A stretch of DNA of 38,441 bases, taken from positions 1 through 38,441 of the IMG/VR virus record IMGVR_UViG_3300028823_000279. The stretch is one strand, 5' to 3'. Below the pieces are notes generated by a model. That model was not told the DNA's origin and did no database searches. It saw nothing but the letters and a program-made list of their open reading frames with translations. Made by a program: the position numbers and the translations under genes. The DNA is from a virus. Positions 29,709 to 36,741 of the stretch are shown here, in pieces; position 1 is the stretch's first letter; each line of letters starts with the position of its first letter.

Positions 29709-30240
29709 GATTCACCTCGTCGTTGATAATTGGAAGCCCGATTGCTTCTTCAAAATGCTTTTTGTCGAGTTTTGTTCCGCGTAGGTATGCGCCGCGTAGG
29801 TATGCGCCGTTTAGGTATGCGCCGCTTAGGTTTGCGCCGCGTAGGTCTGCGTAGATTAGGTCTGCGCCGCTTAGGCTTGCGTTGCTTAGGTCTGCACCAC
29901 GTAGGTCTGTATAGTTTAGGTGTGCGCCGAATAGGTTTGCGTTGCTTAGGTTTGCGCCGTTTAGGTCTGCGTCGCGTAGGTCTGCGCGGAGTAGGTTTGC
30001 GCCGAGTAGGTCTGCGTTGCGTAGGTCTGCGCCGTTTAGGTCTGCACCGTGTAGGTCTGCGTTGCGTAGGTTTGCGTGGCTTAGGTTTGCGCAGTATAGG
30101 TCTGCACCGCGTAGGTTTGCGCTTCGTAGGTCTGCACCGCGTAGGTTTGCTCCGCATAGGTAAAATTTCCCATCTACAATCCTAGGAGCATGCCCTAATA
30201 TTTTGGTTAAGATTTCTTGCGTCTCTTCAAAGGTTTTCAT
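29680..30240 (-). CDS. Pentapeptide-repeat protein 8 of the array, 186 aa
   Basis: Last gene of the array. Cap MKTFEETQEILTKILGHAPR, then about 26 pentapeptide units of A(D/N)LRG type from residue 31, then the tail RGTKLDKKHFEEAIGLPIIN. Instead of ending DEVKK it continues NHETSADTHK, because the junction to the next gene has changed. The repeats predict a right-handed quadrilateral beta helix as in Qnr and MfpA, which mimic DNA and bind gyrase; that role here is only a hypothesis. Overlaps gene 7 by ATGA. Confidence 0.9.
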   Translation of the reverse strand: MKTFEETQEILTKILGHAPRIVDGKFYLCGANLRGADLRSANLRGADLYCANLSHANLRNADLHGADLNGADLRNADLLGANLLRADLRDADLNGANLSNANLFGAHLNYTDLRGADLSNASLSGADLIYADLRGANLSGAYLNGAYLRGAYLRGTKLDKKHFEEAIGLPIINDEVNHETSADTHK

Positions 30241-30908
30241 TTTTTCACCTCGTCGTTGATTATTGGAAGCCCGATTGCTTCTTCAAAATGCTTTTTGTCG
30301 AGTTTTGTTCCGCGTAGGTATGCGTAGCTTAGGTTTGCGTTGCTTAGGTGTGCGCCGCATAGGTCTGCCTCGCTTAGGTTTGCGTGTTTTAGGTTTGCGC
30401 CACATAGATTTGCATCGATTAGGTCTGCGTTGCGTAGGTTTGCGTTACTTAGGTATGCCTCGCTTAGGTCTGCTTCGCGTAGGTTTGCTTCGCGTAGTTC
30501 TGCGTCGCTTAGGTCTGCAACGCGTAGGTCTGCTCCGCGTAGGTCTGCGCCGCGTAGGTCTGCGCCGAATAGGTCTGCGCGACGTAGGTCTGCGCCGCTT
30601 ATGTTTGCGCCGCTTAGGTTTGCGCCTCGTATGTCTGCACCGACTATGCATGCACCGACTAGGCATGCACCGCGTAGGTCTGCGTTGCTTAGGTATGCGC
30701 GGCTTAGGTTTGCGTGGCTTAGGTATATACCGCATAGGTTTGCGTTACTTAGGTCTGCGTCTCGTAGGTCTGCGCCTCGTAGGTCTGTGTAGATTAGGGA
30801 TGCACCGCGTAGGTCTGCGTTGCTTAGGTAAAATTTCCCATCTACAATTTTTGGCTCATGCCCTAATATTTTGGTTAAGATTTCTTTCGTCTCTTCAAAC
30901 GTTTTCAT
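30237..30908 (-). CDS. Pentapeptide-repeat protein 7 of the array, 223 aa
   Basis: Cap MKTFEETKEILTKILGHEPK, about 33 pentapeptide units, and tail LDKKHFEEAIGLPIINDEVKK shortened here to the common form. The middle is the most regular run of the array (ADLRGADLRGADLRVADLSD), with acidic residues on one face. Start overlaps the stop of gene 6 (ATGA) and its ribosome binding site is encoded in that gene's last codons. Confidence 0.9.
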   Translation of the reverse strand: MKTFEETKEILTKILGHEPKIVDGKFYLSNADLRGASLIYTDLRGADLRDADLSNANLCGIYLSHANLSRAYLSNADLRGACLVGACIVGADIRGANLSGANISGADLRRADLFGADLRGADLRGADLRVADLSDAELREANLREADLSEAYLSNANLRNADLIDANLCGANLKHANLSEADLCGAHLSNANLSYAYLRGTKLDKKHFEEAIGLPIINDEVKK

Positions 30909-31516
30909 TTTTTCACCTCGTCATTGATTATTGGAAGCCCGTTTGCTTCTTTAAAATGTTTTTTGTCGAGTTTTGTTCTGCTTAGGTTTGCGCCGAGTAG
31001 GTTTGCATTGCGTAGGTCTGCTCGGCGTAGGTCTATGCCACTTAGGTATGCACCTCGTAGGTCTGCGCCTCGTAGGTTTGTGTAGATTAGGGATGCACCG
31101 CGTAGGGCTGCGTTGCTTAGGTTTGAGTCGCTTAGGTCTGCACCGAATAGGTCTGCGTTGCTTAGGTTTGCGCCGCGTAGATCTATAACGCATAGGCATG
31201 CCTCGCTTAGGTCTGCAACGCTTAGGTCTGCTCCGCGTAGGTCTGCTCCGAATAGGTCTGCGCGACGTAGGTATGCGTAGCTTAGGTCTTCGCCGATTAG
31301 GTTTGCGCCGATTAGGTTTGCGCCGATTAGGTTTGCACCGCTTAGGTTTGCGTGGCTTAGGTTTGCGCCGCGTATGTCTGCACCGCGTAGGTTTGCGCTT
31401 CGTAGGTCTGCACCGCGTAGGTTTGCTCCGCATAAGTAAAATTTCCCATCTACAATTTTTGGCTCATGCCCTAATATTTTGGTTAAGATTTCTTTCGTCT
31501 CTTCAAACGTTTTCAT
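30905..31516 (-). CDS. Pentapeptide-repeat protein 6 of the array, 203 aa
   Basis: Same cap and tail, about 30 units. It shares the block SGIDLRRADLRNANLLGAN and the tail variant KEANGLPIIND with genes 2 and 4, while its front (LIGANLIGANLIGEDL) is its own. It also begins with the same units as gene 8 (LCGANLRGADLRSANLRGAD). The mixed relationships point to block exchange among array members. Confidence 0.9.
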   Translation of the reverse strand: MKTFEETKEILTKILGHEPKIVDGKFYLCGANLRGADLRSANLRGADIRGANLSHANLSGANLIGANLIGANLIGEDLSYAYLRRADLFGADLRGADLSVADLSEACLCVIDLRGANLSNADLFGADLSDSNLSNAALRGASLIYTNLRGADLRGAYLSGIDLRRADLRNANLLGANLSRTKLDKKHFKEANGLPIINDEVKK

Positions 31517-31989
31517 TTTTTCACCTTGTCATTGATTATTGGAAGCCCGATTGCTTCTTTAAAATGCTTTTTGTCGAGTTTTGTTCCGCGTAGGTATGCG
31601 TTGCTTAGGTCTGCGTCTCGTAGGTTTGCACCGCGTAAGTCTGCACCGCGTAGGTCTGCACCGTGTAGGTATGCACCACGTAGGTTTGCGTCGCGTAGGT
31701 ATGCGCCGAGTAGGTATGCGCCGTGTAGGTATGCGCCGATTAGGTTTGCACCGCGTAGGTCTGCGTAGATTAGGTCTGCGCGGCTTAGGCTTGCGTTGCT
31801 TAGGTCTGCACCACGTAGGTCTGTATAGTTTAGGTGTGCGCCGAATAGGTTTGCGCCGTGTAGGTATGCGCCGCTTAGGTCTGCACCGTGTAGGTTTGCG
31901 CCGAGTAGGTCAAATTTCCCATCTACAATCCTAGGAGCATGCCCTAATATTTTGGTTAAGATTTCTTGCGTCTCTTCAAACGTTTTCAT
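31513..31989 (-). CDS. Pentapeptide-repeat protein 5 of the array, 158 aa
   Basis: Cap MKTFEETQEILTKILGHAPR, about 21 units, tail FKEAIGLPIINDKVKK. The segment LFGAHLNYTDLRGADLSNAS is shared with genes 3 and 8 and is followed by the same LIYADLRGANLIGAYL in gene 3. The KVKK ending shows that the junction ribosome binding site is AAGGTG here rather than GAGGTG. Confidence 0.9.
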   Translation of the reverse strand: MKTFEETQEILTKILGHAPRIVDGKFDLLGANLHGADLSGAYLHGANLFGAHLNYTDLRGADLSNASLSRADLIYADLRGANLIGAYLHGAYLLGAYLRDANLRGAYLHGADLRGADLRGANLRDADLSNAYLRGTKLDKKHFKEAIGLPIINDKVKK

Positions 31990-32507
31990 TTTTTCACCTC
32001 GTCGTTGATTATTGGAAGCCCGTTTGCTTCTTCAAAATGCTTTTTGTCGAGTTTTGTTCTGCTTAGGTCTGCGCCTCTTAGGTTTGCATTGCGTAGGTCT
32101 GCTCGGCTTAGGTCTATGCCGCTTAGGTATGCGCCGCGTAGGTCTGCGCCTTGTAGGTTTGTGTAGATTAGGTATGCACCACGTAGGTCTGCGGCTCGTA
32201 GGTTTGTGTAGATTAGGGATGCACCGCGTAGGTCTGCGCCTCTTAGGTTTGCGTAGATTAGGTTTGCACCGCTTAGGTTTGCGTGGCTTAGGTCTGCTTC
32301 GCGTAGTTCTGCACCGCCTAGGTCTGCGTTGCGTAGGTTTGCGTGGCTTAGGTTTGCGCCGAGTAGGTCTGCACCGCATAGGTTTGCTCCGCGTAGGTTT
32401 GCTCCGCGTAGGTTTGCTCCGCGTAGGTAAAATTTCCAATCTACAATCCTAGGCTCATGTCCTAGTATTTTGGTTAAGATTTCTTGCGTCTCTTCAAACG
32501 TTTCCAT
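31986..32507 (-). CDS. Pentapeptide-repeat protein 4 of the array, 173 aa
   Basis: Begins METFEETQEIL rather than MKTFEETQEIL because of one base change at 32504, which also removes the stop of gene 3. About 23 units; shares LLGANLSHANLRNADL and the SGIDLSRADLRNANL end with gene 2. The two genes are identical at DNA level over about 90 bp at the tail end (32042 and 33063 regions). Confidence 0.9.
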   Translation of the reverse strand: METFEETQEILTKILGHEPRIVDWKFYLRGANLRGANLRGANLCGADLLGANLSHANLRNADLGGAELREADLSHANLSGANLIYANLRGADLRGASLIYTNLRAADLRGAYLIYTNLQGADLRGAYLSGIDLSRADLRNANLRGADLSRTKLDKKHFEEANGLPIINDEVKK

Positions 32508-33010
32508 TTTTTCACCTTGTCATTGATTATTGGAAGCCCGATTGCTTCTTTAAAATGCTTTTTGTCGAGTTTTGTTACGCTTATTTTTGCGCCGAATAGG
32601 TCTGCGTTGCGTAGGTTTGCACCGCGTAAGTCTGCACCGCGTAGGTCTGCACCGTGTAGGTATGCACCACGTAGGTTTGCGTCGCGTAGGTATGCTCCGC
32701 ATAGGTCTGCGCCGTGTAGGTATGCGCCGATTAGGTTTGCACCGCGTAAGTCTGCGTAGATTAGGTCTGCGCCGCTTAGGCTTGCGTTGCTTAGGTCTGC
32801 ACCACGTATGTCTGTATAGTTTAGGTGTGCGCCGAATAGGTTTGCGCCGATTAGGTTTGCGCGGCTTAGGTTTGCGCCGTGTAGGTTTGTGTAGATTAGG
32901 GATGCACCGCGTAGGTCTGCGTAGCTTAGGTAAAATTTCCCATCTACAATCATAGGAGCATGCCCTAATATTTTGGTTAAGATTTCTTTCGTCTCTTCAA
33001 ACGTTTTCAT
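32474..33010 (-). CDS. Pentapeptide-repeat protein 3 of the array with read-through tail, 178 aa
   Basis: Cap MKTFEETKEILTKILGHAPM, about 22 units, normal end INDKVKK. The stop codon TGA at the expected place is TGG, so translation continues for 11 extra residues (WKRLKRRKKS) into gene 4 in another frame. The extra tail is strongly basic. A single substitution both extends this gene and alters codon 2 of the next. Overlap with gene 4 is 34 bp instead of 4. Confidence 0.9.
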   Translation of the reverse strand: MKTFEETKEILTKILGHAPMIVDGKFYLSYADLRGASLIYTNLHGANLSRANLIGANLFGAHLNYTDIRGADLSNASLSGADLIYADLRGANLIGAYLHGADLCGAYLRDANLRGAYLHGADLRGADLRGANLRNADLFGAKISVTKLDKKHFKEAIGLPIINDKVKKWKRLKRRKKS

Positions 33011-33708
33011 TTTTTCACCTTGTCATTGATTATTGGAAGCCCGTTTGCTTCTTCAAAATGCTTTTTGTCGAGTTTTGTTCTGCTTAGGTCTGCGCCTCTT
33101 AGGTTTGCATTGCGTAGGTCTGCTCGGCTTAGGTCTATGCCGCTTAGGTATGCGCCGCCTAGGTTTGCGTCGCGTAGGTCTGCGCTTCGTAGGTCTGCGT
33201 AGGTTAGGTCTGCGTCGCTTAGGTTTGCACCGCGTAGGTCTGCGTTGCTTAGGTCTGCTTCGCGTAGTTCTGCACCGCGTAGGTCTGCGTTGCGTAGGTT
33301 TGCGTGGCTTAGGTTTGCGCCGAGTAGGTCTGCACCGCGTAGGTTTGCTCCGCGTAGGTTTGCGTCGCGTAGGTCTGCGCTTCGTAGGCCTGCGTAGCTT
33401 AGGTCTGCGCCTCGTAGGTCTGCACCGACTAGGCATGCACCGCGTAGGCCTGTGTAGCTTAGGTCTGCGCCGTGTAGGTTTGCGCCGCTTAGGTTTGCGC
33501 CGCTTAGGTTTGCACCGCGTAAGTCTGCGCCTCGTATGTCTGCACCGCGTAGGTATGCACCACGTAGGTCTGCGTAGCTTAGGTTTGCGCCGCTTAGGTT
33601 TGCACCGCGTAGGTCTGACTCGCTTAGGCAAAACTCTCCATCTACAATCCTAGGCTCATGCCCTAATATTTTGGTTAAGATTTCTTGCGTCTCTTCAAAC
33701 GTTTTCAT
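33007..33708 (-). CDS. Pentapeptide-repeat protein 2 of the array, 233 aa
   Basis: Longest member: cap MKTFEETQEILTKILGHEPR, about 36 units, tail SRTKLDKKHFEEANGLPIIN. Includes several exact or near repeats of 40-60 bp within the gene. Sizes from 73 to 233 aa across the array show that unit number changes freely. With about 36 units a helix roughly 9 coils long is expected, similar to or longer than that of MfpA or Qnr. Confidence 0.9.
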   Translation of the reverse strand: MKTFEETQEILTKILGHEPRIVDGEFCLSESDLRGANLSGANLSYADLRGAYLRGADIRGADLRGANLSGANLSGANLHGADLSYTGLRGACLVGADLRGADLSYAGLRSADLRDANLRGANLRGADLLGANLSHANLRNADLRGAELREADLSNADLRGANLSDADLTYADLRSADLRDANLGGAYLSGIDLSRADLRNANLRGADLSRTKLDKKHFEEANGLPIINDKVKK

Positions 33709-33926
33709 TTTTTCACCTCGTCATTGATAATTGGGAGTCCGATTGCTTCTTTAAAATGTTTTTTGTCGAGTTTTGTTCCGCTTATGTTTGCGCCGCGTAG
33801 GTTTGCGTTGCGTAGGTTTGCGCCGCGTAGGTTTGCGCCGAATAATTCAAATCTTTTACCAACAATTTTTGGCTCATACCCAAGAATCTTAGTTAGGATT
33901 TCCTCTGTTTCTTCAAATGTTTTCAT
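33705..33926 (-). CDS. Pentapeptide-repeat protein 1 of the array (short), 73 aa
   Basis: First member and the most diverged: cap MKTFEETEEILTKILGYEPK, only about 5 units (FGANLRGANLRNANLRGANI), tail TKLDKKHFKEAIGLPIINDE. It looks like a minimal core from which the others could have expanded, or a contracted copy. Starts by ATGA overlap with the RusA-like gene. Confidence 0.85.
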   Translation of the reverse strand: MKTFEETEEILTKILGYEPKIVGKRFELFGANLRGANLRNANLRGANISGTKLDKKHFKEAIGLPIINDEVKK

Positions 33927-34474
33927 CGTTCAACTCTTTCAAAGATTAAAAACGAAATGTTTGGGTCAATTTTATCGGGTTCGTCTGCTATGATTATTTT
34001 CGATCGTCTAAATAACTTATCATCTTCAACTATTTTGGCGTACTGAAGCGCATCGTTTACGACTTTTAACAAATTTTCCATGTCACGCCTTCGCCTATCT
34101 GGCATGACAATAAGAATGCATGCGCCAGCGGTTTTGCTTATCGTTCCGCGTTTACTGACAAGATTCGCCAAATAATATTTTGCATATTGACGATAATCTC
34201 TTATGCAGTCTTTCAATACATGAATTGCTTTGTATGGTTTTTGTTTTTTCCTTGAATAATTAGGGCAGTTTTTGTAACCAATAGCAACAGACTTATTTTT
34301 GTATGCGAAATTTGAACCATTAAAATTATTTAGACGAAGATTGGTATAATATTGATTGTTTCCTGTGGTAGGCGGAAAGGGAAGCGAAAAATAGTATTTT
34401 AGTTTCCAACCTTCAGAAACTGGAAAGGTAGGTTTATTATATGTATATAATAAAAATTCAATTCTTGACTTCAT
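33923..34474 (-). CDS. RusA-family Holliday-junction resolvase-like protein, 183 aa
   Basis: The RusA layout is clear: the start of the fold FSLPFPPTTGNN (residues 29-40) and the catalytic segment MPDRRRRDMENLLKVVNDAL (124-143) with IVEDDKL. D131, K137 and D151/D152 correspond to RusA D70, K76 and D91, while RusA D72 is E133 here. A 60-residue Asn/Lys-rich insertion separates the two parts. It probably resolves branched replication or recombination DNA before packaging. First gene after the 34.5 kb promoter. Confidence 0.8.
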   Translation of the reverse strand: MKSRIEFLLYTYNKPTFPVSEGWKLKYYFSLPFPPTTGNNQYYTNLRLNNFNGSNFAYKNKSVAIGYKNCPNYSRKKQKPYKAIHVLKDCIRDYRQYAKYYLANLVSKRGTISKTAGACILIVMPDRRRRDMENLLKVVNDALQYAKIVEDDKLFRRSKIIIADEPDKIDPNISFLIFERVER

Positions 34475-34504
34475 GTCATTTGCCCTTCTTATGAATATAA
34501 TGGC

Positions 34505-34532
34505 ATTATAATATCGGATTTTATTTTGTCAA
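34505..34532 (-). promoter_or_regulatory. Consensus promoter of the recombination/pentapeptide/replication operon
   Basis: On the minus strand, perfect TTGACA (complement of 34527-34532), 16-bp spacer, perfect TATAAT (complement of 34505-34510). Start of transcription is expected near 34498, about 24 bases before the RusA gene. The operon it feeds runs through eight pentapeptide genes, YqaJ, RecT, the tRNA-like genes and perhaps repA. No operator palindrome is evident on top of it, so it may be constitutive. Confidence 0.8.
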
Positions 34533-34558
34533 TAATGTTTTTCTAAGCAATTCGCTGG

Positions 34559-34621
34559 TTATTTTCTTTTTTGAATCAGCATGACTGTCGCCATAACAAC
34601 CGCTAATATTAATAATTCCAT
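34559..34621 (-). CDS. Membrane micro-protein, 20 aa
   Basis: ATG at 34619-34621 after GAGGTATTT, whose GAGG overlaps the stop of the preceding gene. Encodes MELLILAVVMATVMLIQKRK: one hydrophobic helix with a basic end. Position in the lysis cassette suggests a small holin or antiholin partner, or a lysis-timing peptide. Very short, so caution. Confidence 0.45.
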   Translation of the reverse strand: MELLILAVVMATVMLIQKRK

Positions 34622-34628
34622 AAATACC

Positions 34629-34928
34629 TCATTTTCTCAAACGCCAATATTCCCAAGCGATTCCAGCAACTGCTGTTATAATTGTTGCAATCAGACCCAT
34701 TACCCATTTTTTAAATCTTTTTGGGGGTGATAAAAAATTATCTTCTTCGTTCTCATTATTATTTCTCTTGTCATCATTTTTTCTGCGAACCATTCCTGTG
34801 TCGCCGTTTACAGTCTTGTTAAATACACCCCTTCTGTCAACTTTTTCAAAAACAGGTTTGAAATTCTCTATCCACACATTTATGTTGAATATTGTTCGTG
34901 CTCTCTTGTAGCGGTATTTTGATTTCAT
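34629..34928 (-). CDS. Probable holin or lysis membrane protein, 99 aa
   Basis: Start at ATG 34926-34928 (MKSKYRYKRARTIFNINVWI) with AGGGAAAATTG upstream; it overlaps the 3' end of the papain-like gene. Charged, Asn-rich first 70 residues, then a single transmembrane helix near the C-terminus (WVMGLIATIITAVAGIAWEY). A single-TM protein adjacent to a lysozyme is a candidate holin or spanin-like factor. There is no lipobox, so it is not an o-spanin. Confidence 0.55.
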   Translation of the reverse strand: MKSKYRYKRARTIFNINVWIENFKPVFEKVDRRGVFNKTVNGDTGMVRRKNDDKRNNNENEEDNFLSPPKRFKKWVMGLIATIITAVAGIAWEYWRLRK

Positions 34929-35505
34929 CAATTAATTTTCCCTCAAAAATTGTTTTCCAGCGATTATGATTCTGTAAACGCTTGTCGTCAAAGTCATCTG
35001 GAACGACACCAGCCCATTTTTCAAAATCTTCATTGAAAATTTGAGCAACCCACTCTGAACATACAGGGCGATCAAAATTAATCATTTTGGCTATTTTTGC
35101 TCTTGATTTTAAGTTTAAATTTCGCAGAATCCAATTTGCGCAGCCATCTATTAAGTGGAAAAAAAGACGATGATAAGGATATATTTGACCTAAATTATTT
35201 TCTATTTCAAAAAGCCTCGTTTTGAATTTCAGCAAATTCATGTCAACATTTCTTATCACACAGACGTCATATCCAATATACTGTTTCAGTTCATGTAGGT
35301 TTAAATCTTTGTAGGCTTCGTAAATATAACCGTTGTTAATAGTATCTTTCAATCCGAATAAGGCAATATGAGTATATTTCGCTGGATCGCCAGCGAGCTG
35401 CTGTGACCAACGAATTAGGCGGCTTAGGAGTGTTGTGCCAGATGTCATTAAAACATCACCGGGCTGCACGATTTTGATTAGTTCTGATATAGTGATTTCA
35501 TTCAC
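34846..35505 (-). CDS. Permuted papain-like (YiiX/NlpC-P60-type) protein, 219 aa
   Basis: Start taken at GTG 35503-35505, preceded by GGGGAG; a longer in-frame extension runs into the lysozyme gene. Motifs of circularly permuted papain-fold enzymes occur in order: IVQPGDVLMTSG, then H46 in YTHIALFG, then C149 in FDRPVCSEWVA, with E63 between them. Such proteins act as peptidases, amidases or lipid acyl enzymes. In a lysis cassette a cell-wall amidase or envelope lipid role is plausible. No signal peptide. Overlaps the lysozyme stop by 8 bp. Confidence 0.7.
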   Translation of the reverse strand: MNEITISELIKIVQPGDVLMTSGTTLLSRLIRWSQQLAGDPAKYTHIALFGLKDTINNGYIYEAYKDLNLHELKQYIGYDVCVIRNVDMNLLKFKTRLFEIENNLGQIYPYHRLFFHLIDGCANWILRNLNLKSRAKIAKMINFDRPVCSEWVAQIFNEDFEKWAGVVPDDFDDKRLQNHNRWKTIFEGKLIDEIKIPLQESTNNIQHKCVDREFQTCF

Positions 35506-35992
35506 CTTTAAACTCCCCTGTATCGATTTCGTATAAAATACGCTGCGCTCGTTTTCTAACTTGATCAAACCATTTGGAGTCGCGCATTTCCGCAGCAACA
35601 AAATGCCAATCGTTTGGATTATCGTTAATAATTAATTTTATAGTTTTTTTGAATTCTTTAAATGTTGGAAGTCCAAGATTAAAAATCATATCGCACAATG
35701 CTTCGCGGCGAACTTCGTTAATCTCAAACGGGCATTTTTCCTCGAGCCAACCATATTCTTTTATTGTTTGTTTTAAAACCTTTTCAAGTTCTCGCTCTGC
35801 CTCTAATGGAGAGATACGATCGTCCATTTTTTTTGCTTTTGTCCCATAGCCAATGCTTATACGACCCTTTTTATATTGATCGTCTTTGTAAGCAAATAAC
35901 TTTAGGCTTTCTTCAGCCATAATTCTTTTTTTTAATCTGACGAACTGTTTATCGGAAAATTTTGACTTTCGTTTAAAAAGCATTATAATCAT
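35498..35992 (-). CDS. Endolysin, GH24 (T4-type) lysozyme, 164 aa
   Basis: GH24 muramidase. The catalytic region is EESLKLFAYKDDQYKKGRIS and IGYGTKA, with E28, D37/D38 and T51 as the E-D-T triad, then CDMIFNLGLPTFKEFKKT and a C-terminal KRAQRILYEIDTG. It cleaves the glycan strands. No signal peptide, so it needs a holin. ATG at 35992 has a poor site, and ATG at 35983 (MLFKRK) is an alternative start. Leads the lysis cassette. Confidence 0.85.
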   Translation of the reverse strand: MIIMLFKRKSKFSDKQFVRLKKRIMAEESLKLFAYKDDQYKKGRISIGYGTKAKKMDDRISPLEAERELEKVLKQTIKEYGWLEEKCPFEINEVRREALCDMIFNLGLPTFKEFKKTIKLIINDNPNDWHFVAAEMRDSKWFDQVRKRAQRILYEIDTGEFKGE

Positions 35993-36031
35993 CTCGTTGG
36001 TGCAATGCCGACATTATAACATAATAATTAA

Positions 36032-36037
36032 TATAAT
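36032..36037 (+). promoter_or_regulatory. Possible promoter -10 for the secreted-protein gene
   Basis: TATAAT lies 21 bp before the 36058 start, in very AT-rich DNA, with CCGACA (36008-36013) 18 bp upstream as a weak -35. Divergent from the lysis genes. This would give the lone plus-strand gene its own transcription, as expected of a moron. Confidence 0.4.
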
Positions 36038-36057
36038 ATAAAAAGAGGCATCCTATA

Positions 36058-36741
36058 ATGAATATTAAGCAAATTCTTAAGACAATTGTAAAAGCAGCAA
36101 TTGCCATTCTATCAATAAAATCCGTTTATGCTAATGATGAATATACTAAGGAATTTATTTGCCCAACACCAAATGAATATGATTGCACTAAGTCAATATC
36201 GGGTTTTTATTTTACAGAGAAAGGATTATTACGAGAAAATAATTCTGCCGTTATAGAGGGCGTTACTTGGAAAATGCAGGATGTTTTTGCAAATAGCGCG
36301 CCTATTATATCAAATGAAATTGATTATTATCTTGCGCATAATTCTTTTTACAAATTTGAACCATCCACTAAATGCTGCCCAACTAATATGAAAATTTGCA
36401 GTTTTTATCTACCGCGAATGAAAATATTAAATGGGCTTGATGAAGAAATAATCACTCCTGCAAAAGAAGAATCTTCTGTTATATGTGGATATGAAACTGC
36501 TCCAACACAAAGAAATAAATATGGAATTTTGCGTTTTCAACTTGCTGCAAAAGGGAAAGGATTATATAAAAAAATTACATCAAATTATGGAAAAACTTTT
36601 ATTAAAGATTCTGATGATCAAGATGAATGTTTTAGGTGCATTGACAAAAATCCATCTAATTGCAAAGTTGCTGCAACATTTTTCAAAGATTCAAAGCAGG
36701 AAAACAGAACTGTAAGTTCATCTATGTGTCTTGTGCTTTAA
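36058..36741 (+). CDS. Secreted cysteine-rich protein (moron), 227 aa
   Basis: Has a Sec signal peptide: basic start, hydrophobic KAAIAILSIKSVYA and probable cleavage after residue 25. The mature part holds ten cysteines (ICP, YDC, KCC, KIC, VIC, ECFRC, NC, MC), suggesting disulfides in the periplasm or outside. It is the only rightward gene in the lysis-fibre region, has its own ribosome binding site (AGAGGCATCC), and shares its TTAA stop with the fibre gene. Candidate for superinfection exclusion or lysogenic conversion; no family is recognised. Confidence 0.75.
   Translation: MNIKQILKTIVKAAIAILSIKSVYANDEYTKEFICPTPNEYDCTKSISGFYFTEKGLLRENNSAVIEGVTWKMQDVFANSAPIISNEIDYYLAHNSFYKFEPSTKCCPTNMKICSFYLPRMKILNGLDEEIITPAKEESSVICGYETAPTQRNKYGILRFQLAAKGKGLYKKITSNYGKTFIKDSDDQDECFRCIDKNPSNCKVAATFFKDSKQENRTVSSSMCLVL

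Noticed and set aside
32474-32510. Gene 3 read-through as a deliberate gene fusion of array members
   Set aside because: The extension is out of frame with gene 4 and ends after 11 residues, so it is a lost stop rather than a fusion.
29730-33653. Long open frames on both strands within the pentapeptide array (Leu/Arg/Gly-rich or Arg/Pro/Lys-rich)
   Set aside because: They are shadows of a 15-bp coding repeat: because the unit length is a multiple of three, every frame stays open. They lack ribosome binding sites and consist only of the repeat.
29760-33840. CRISPR-like look of the regularly spaced short repeats
   Set aside because: The repeat is an unbroken 15-bp codon pattern with no separate spacers and clear protein coding with caps and tails; no cas genes.
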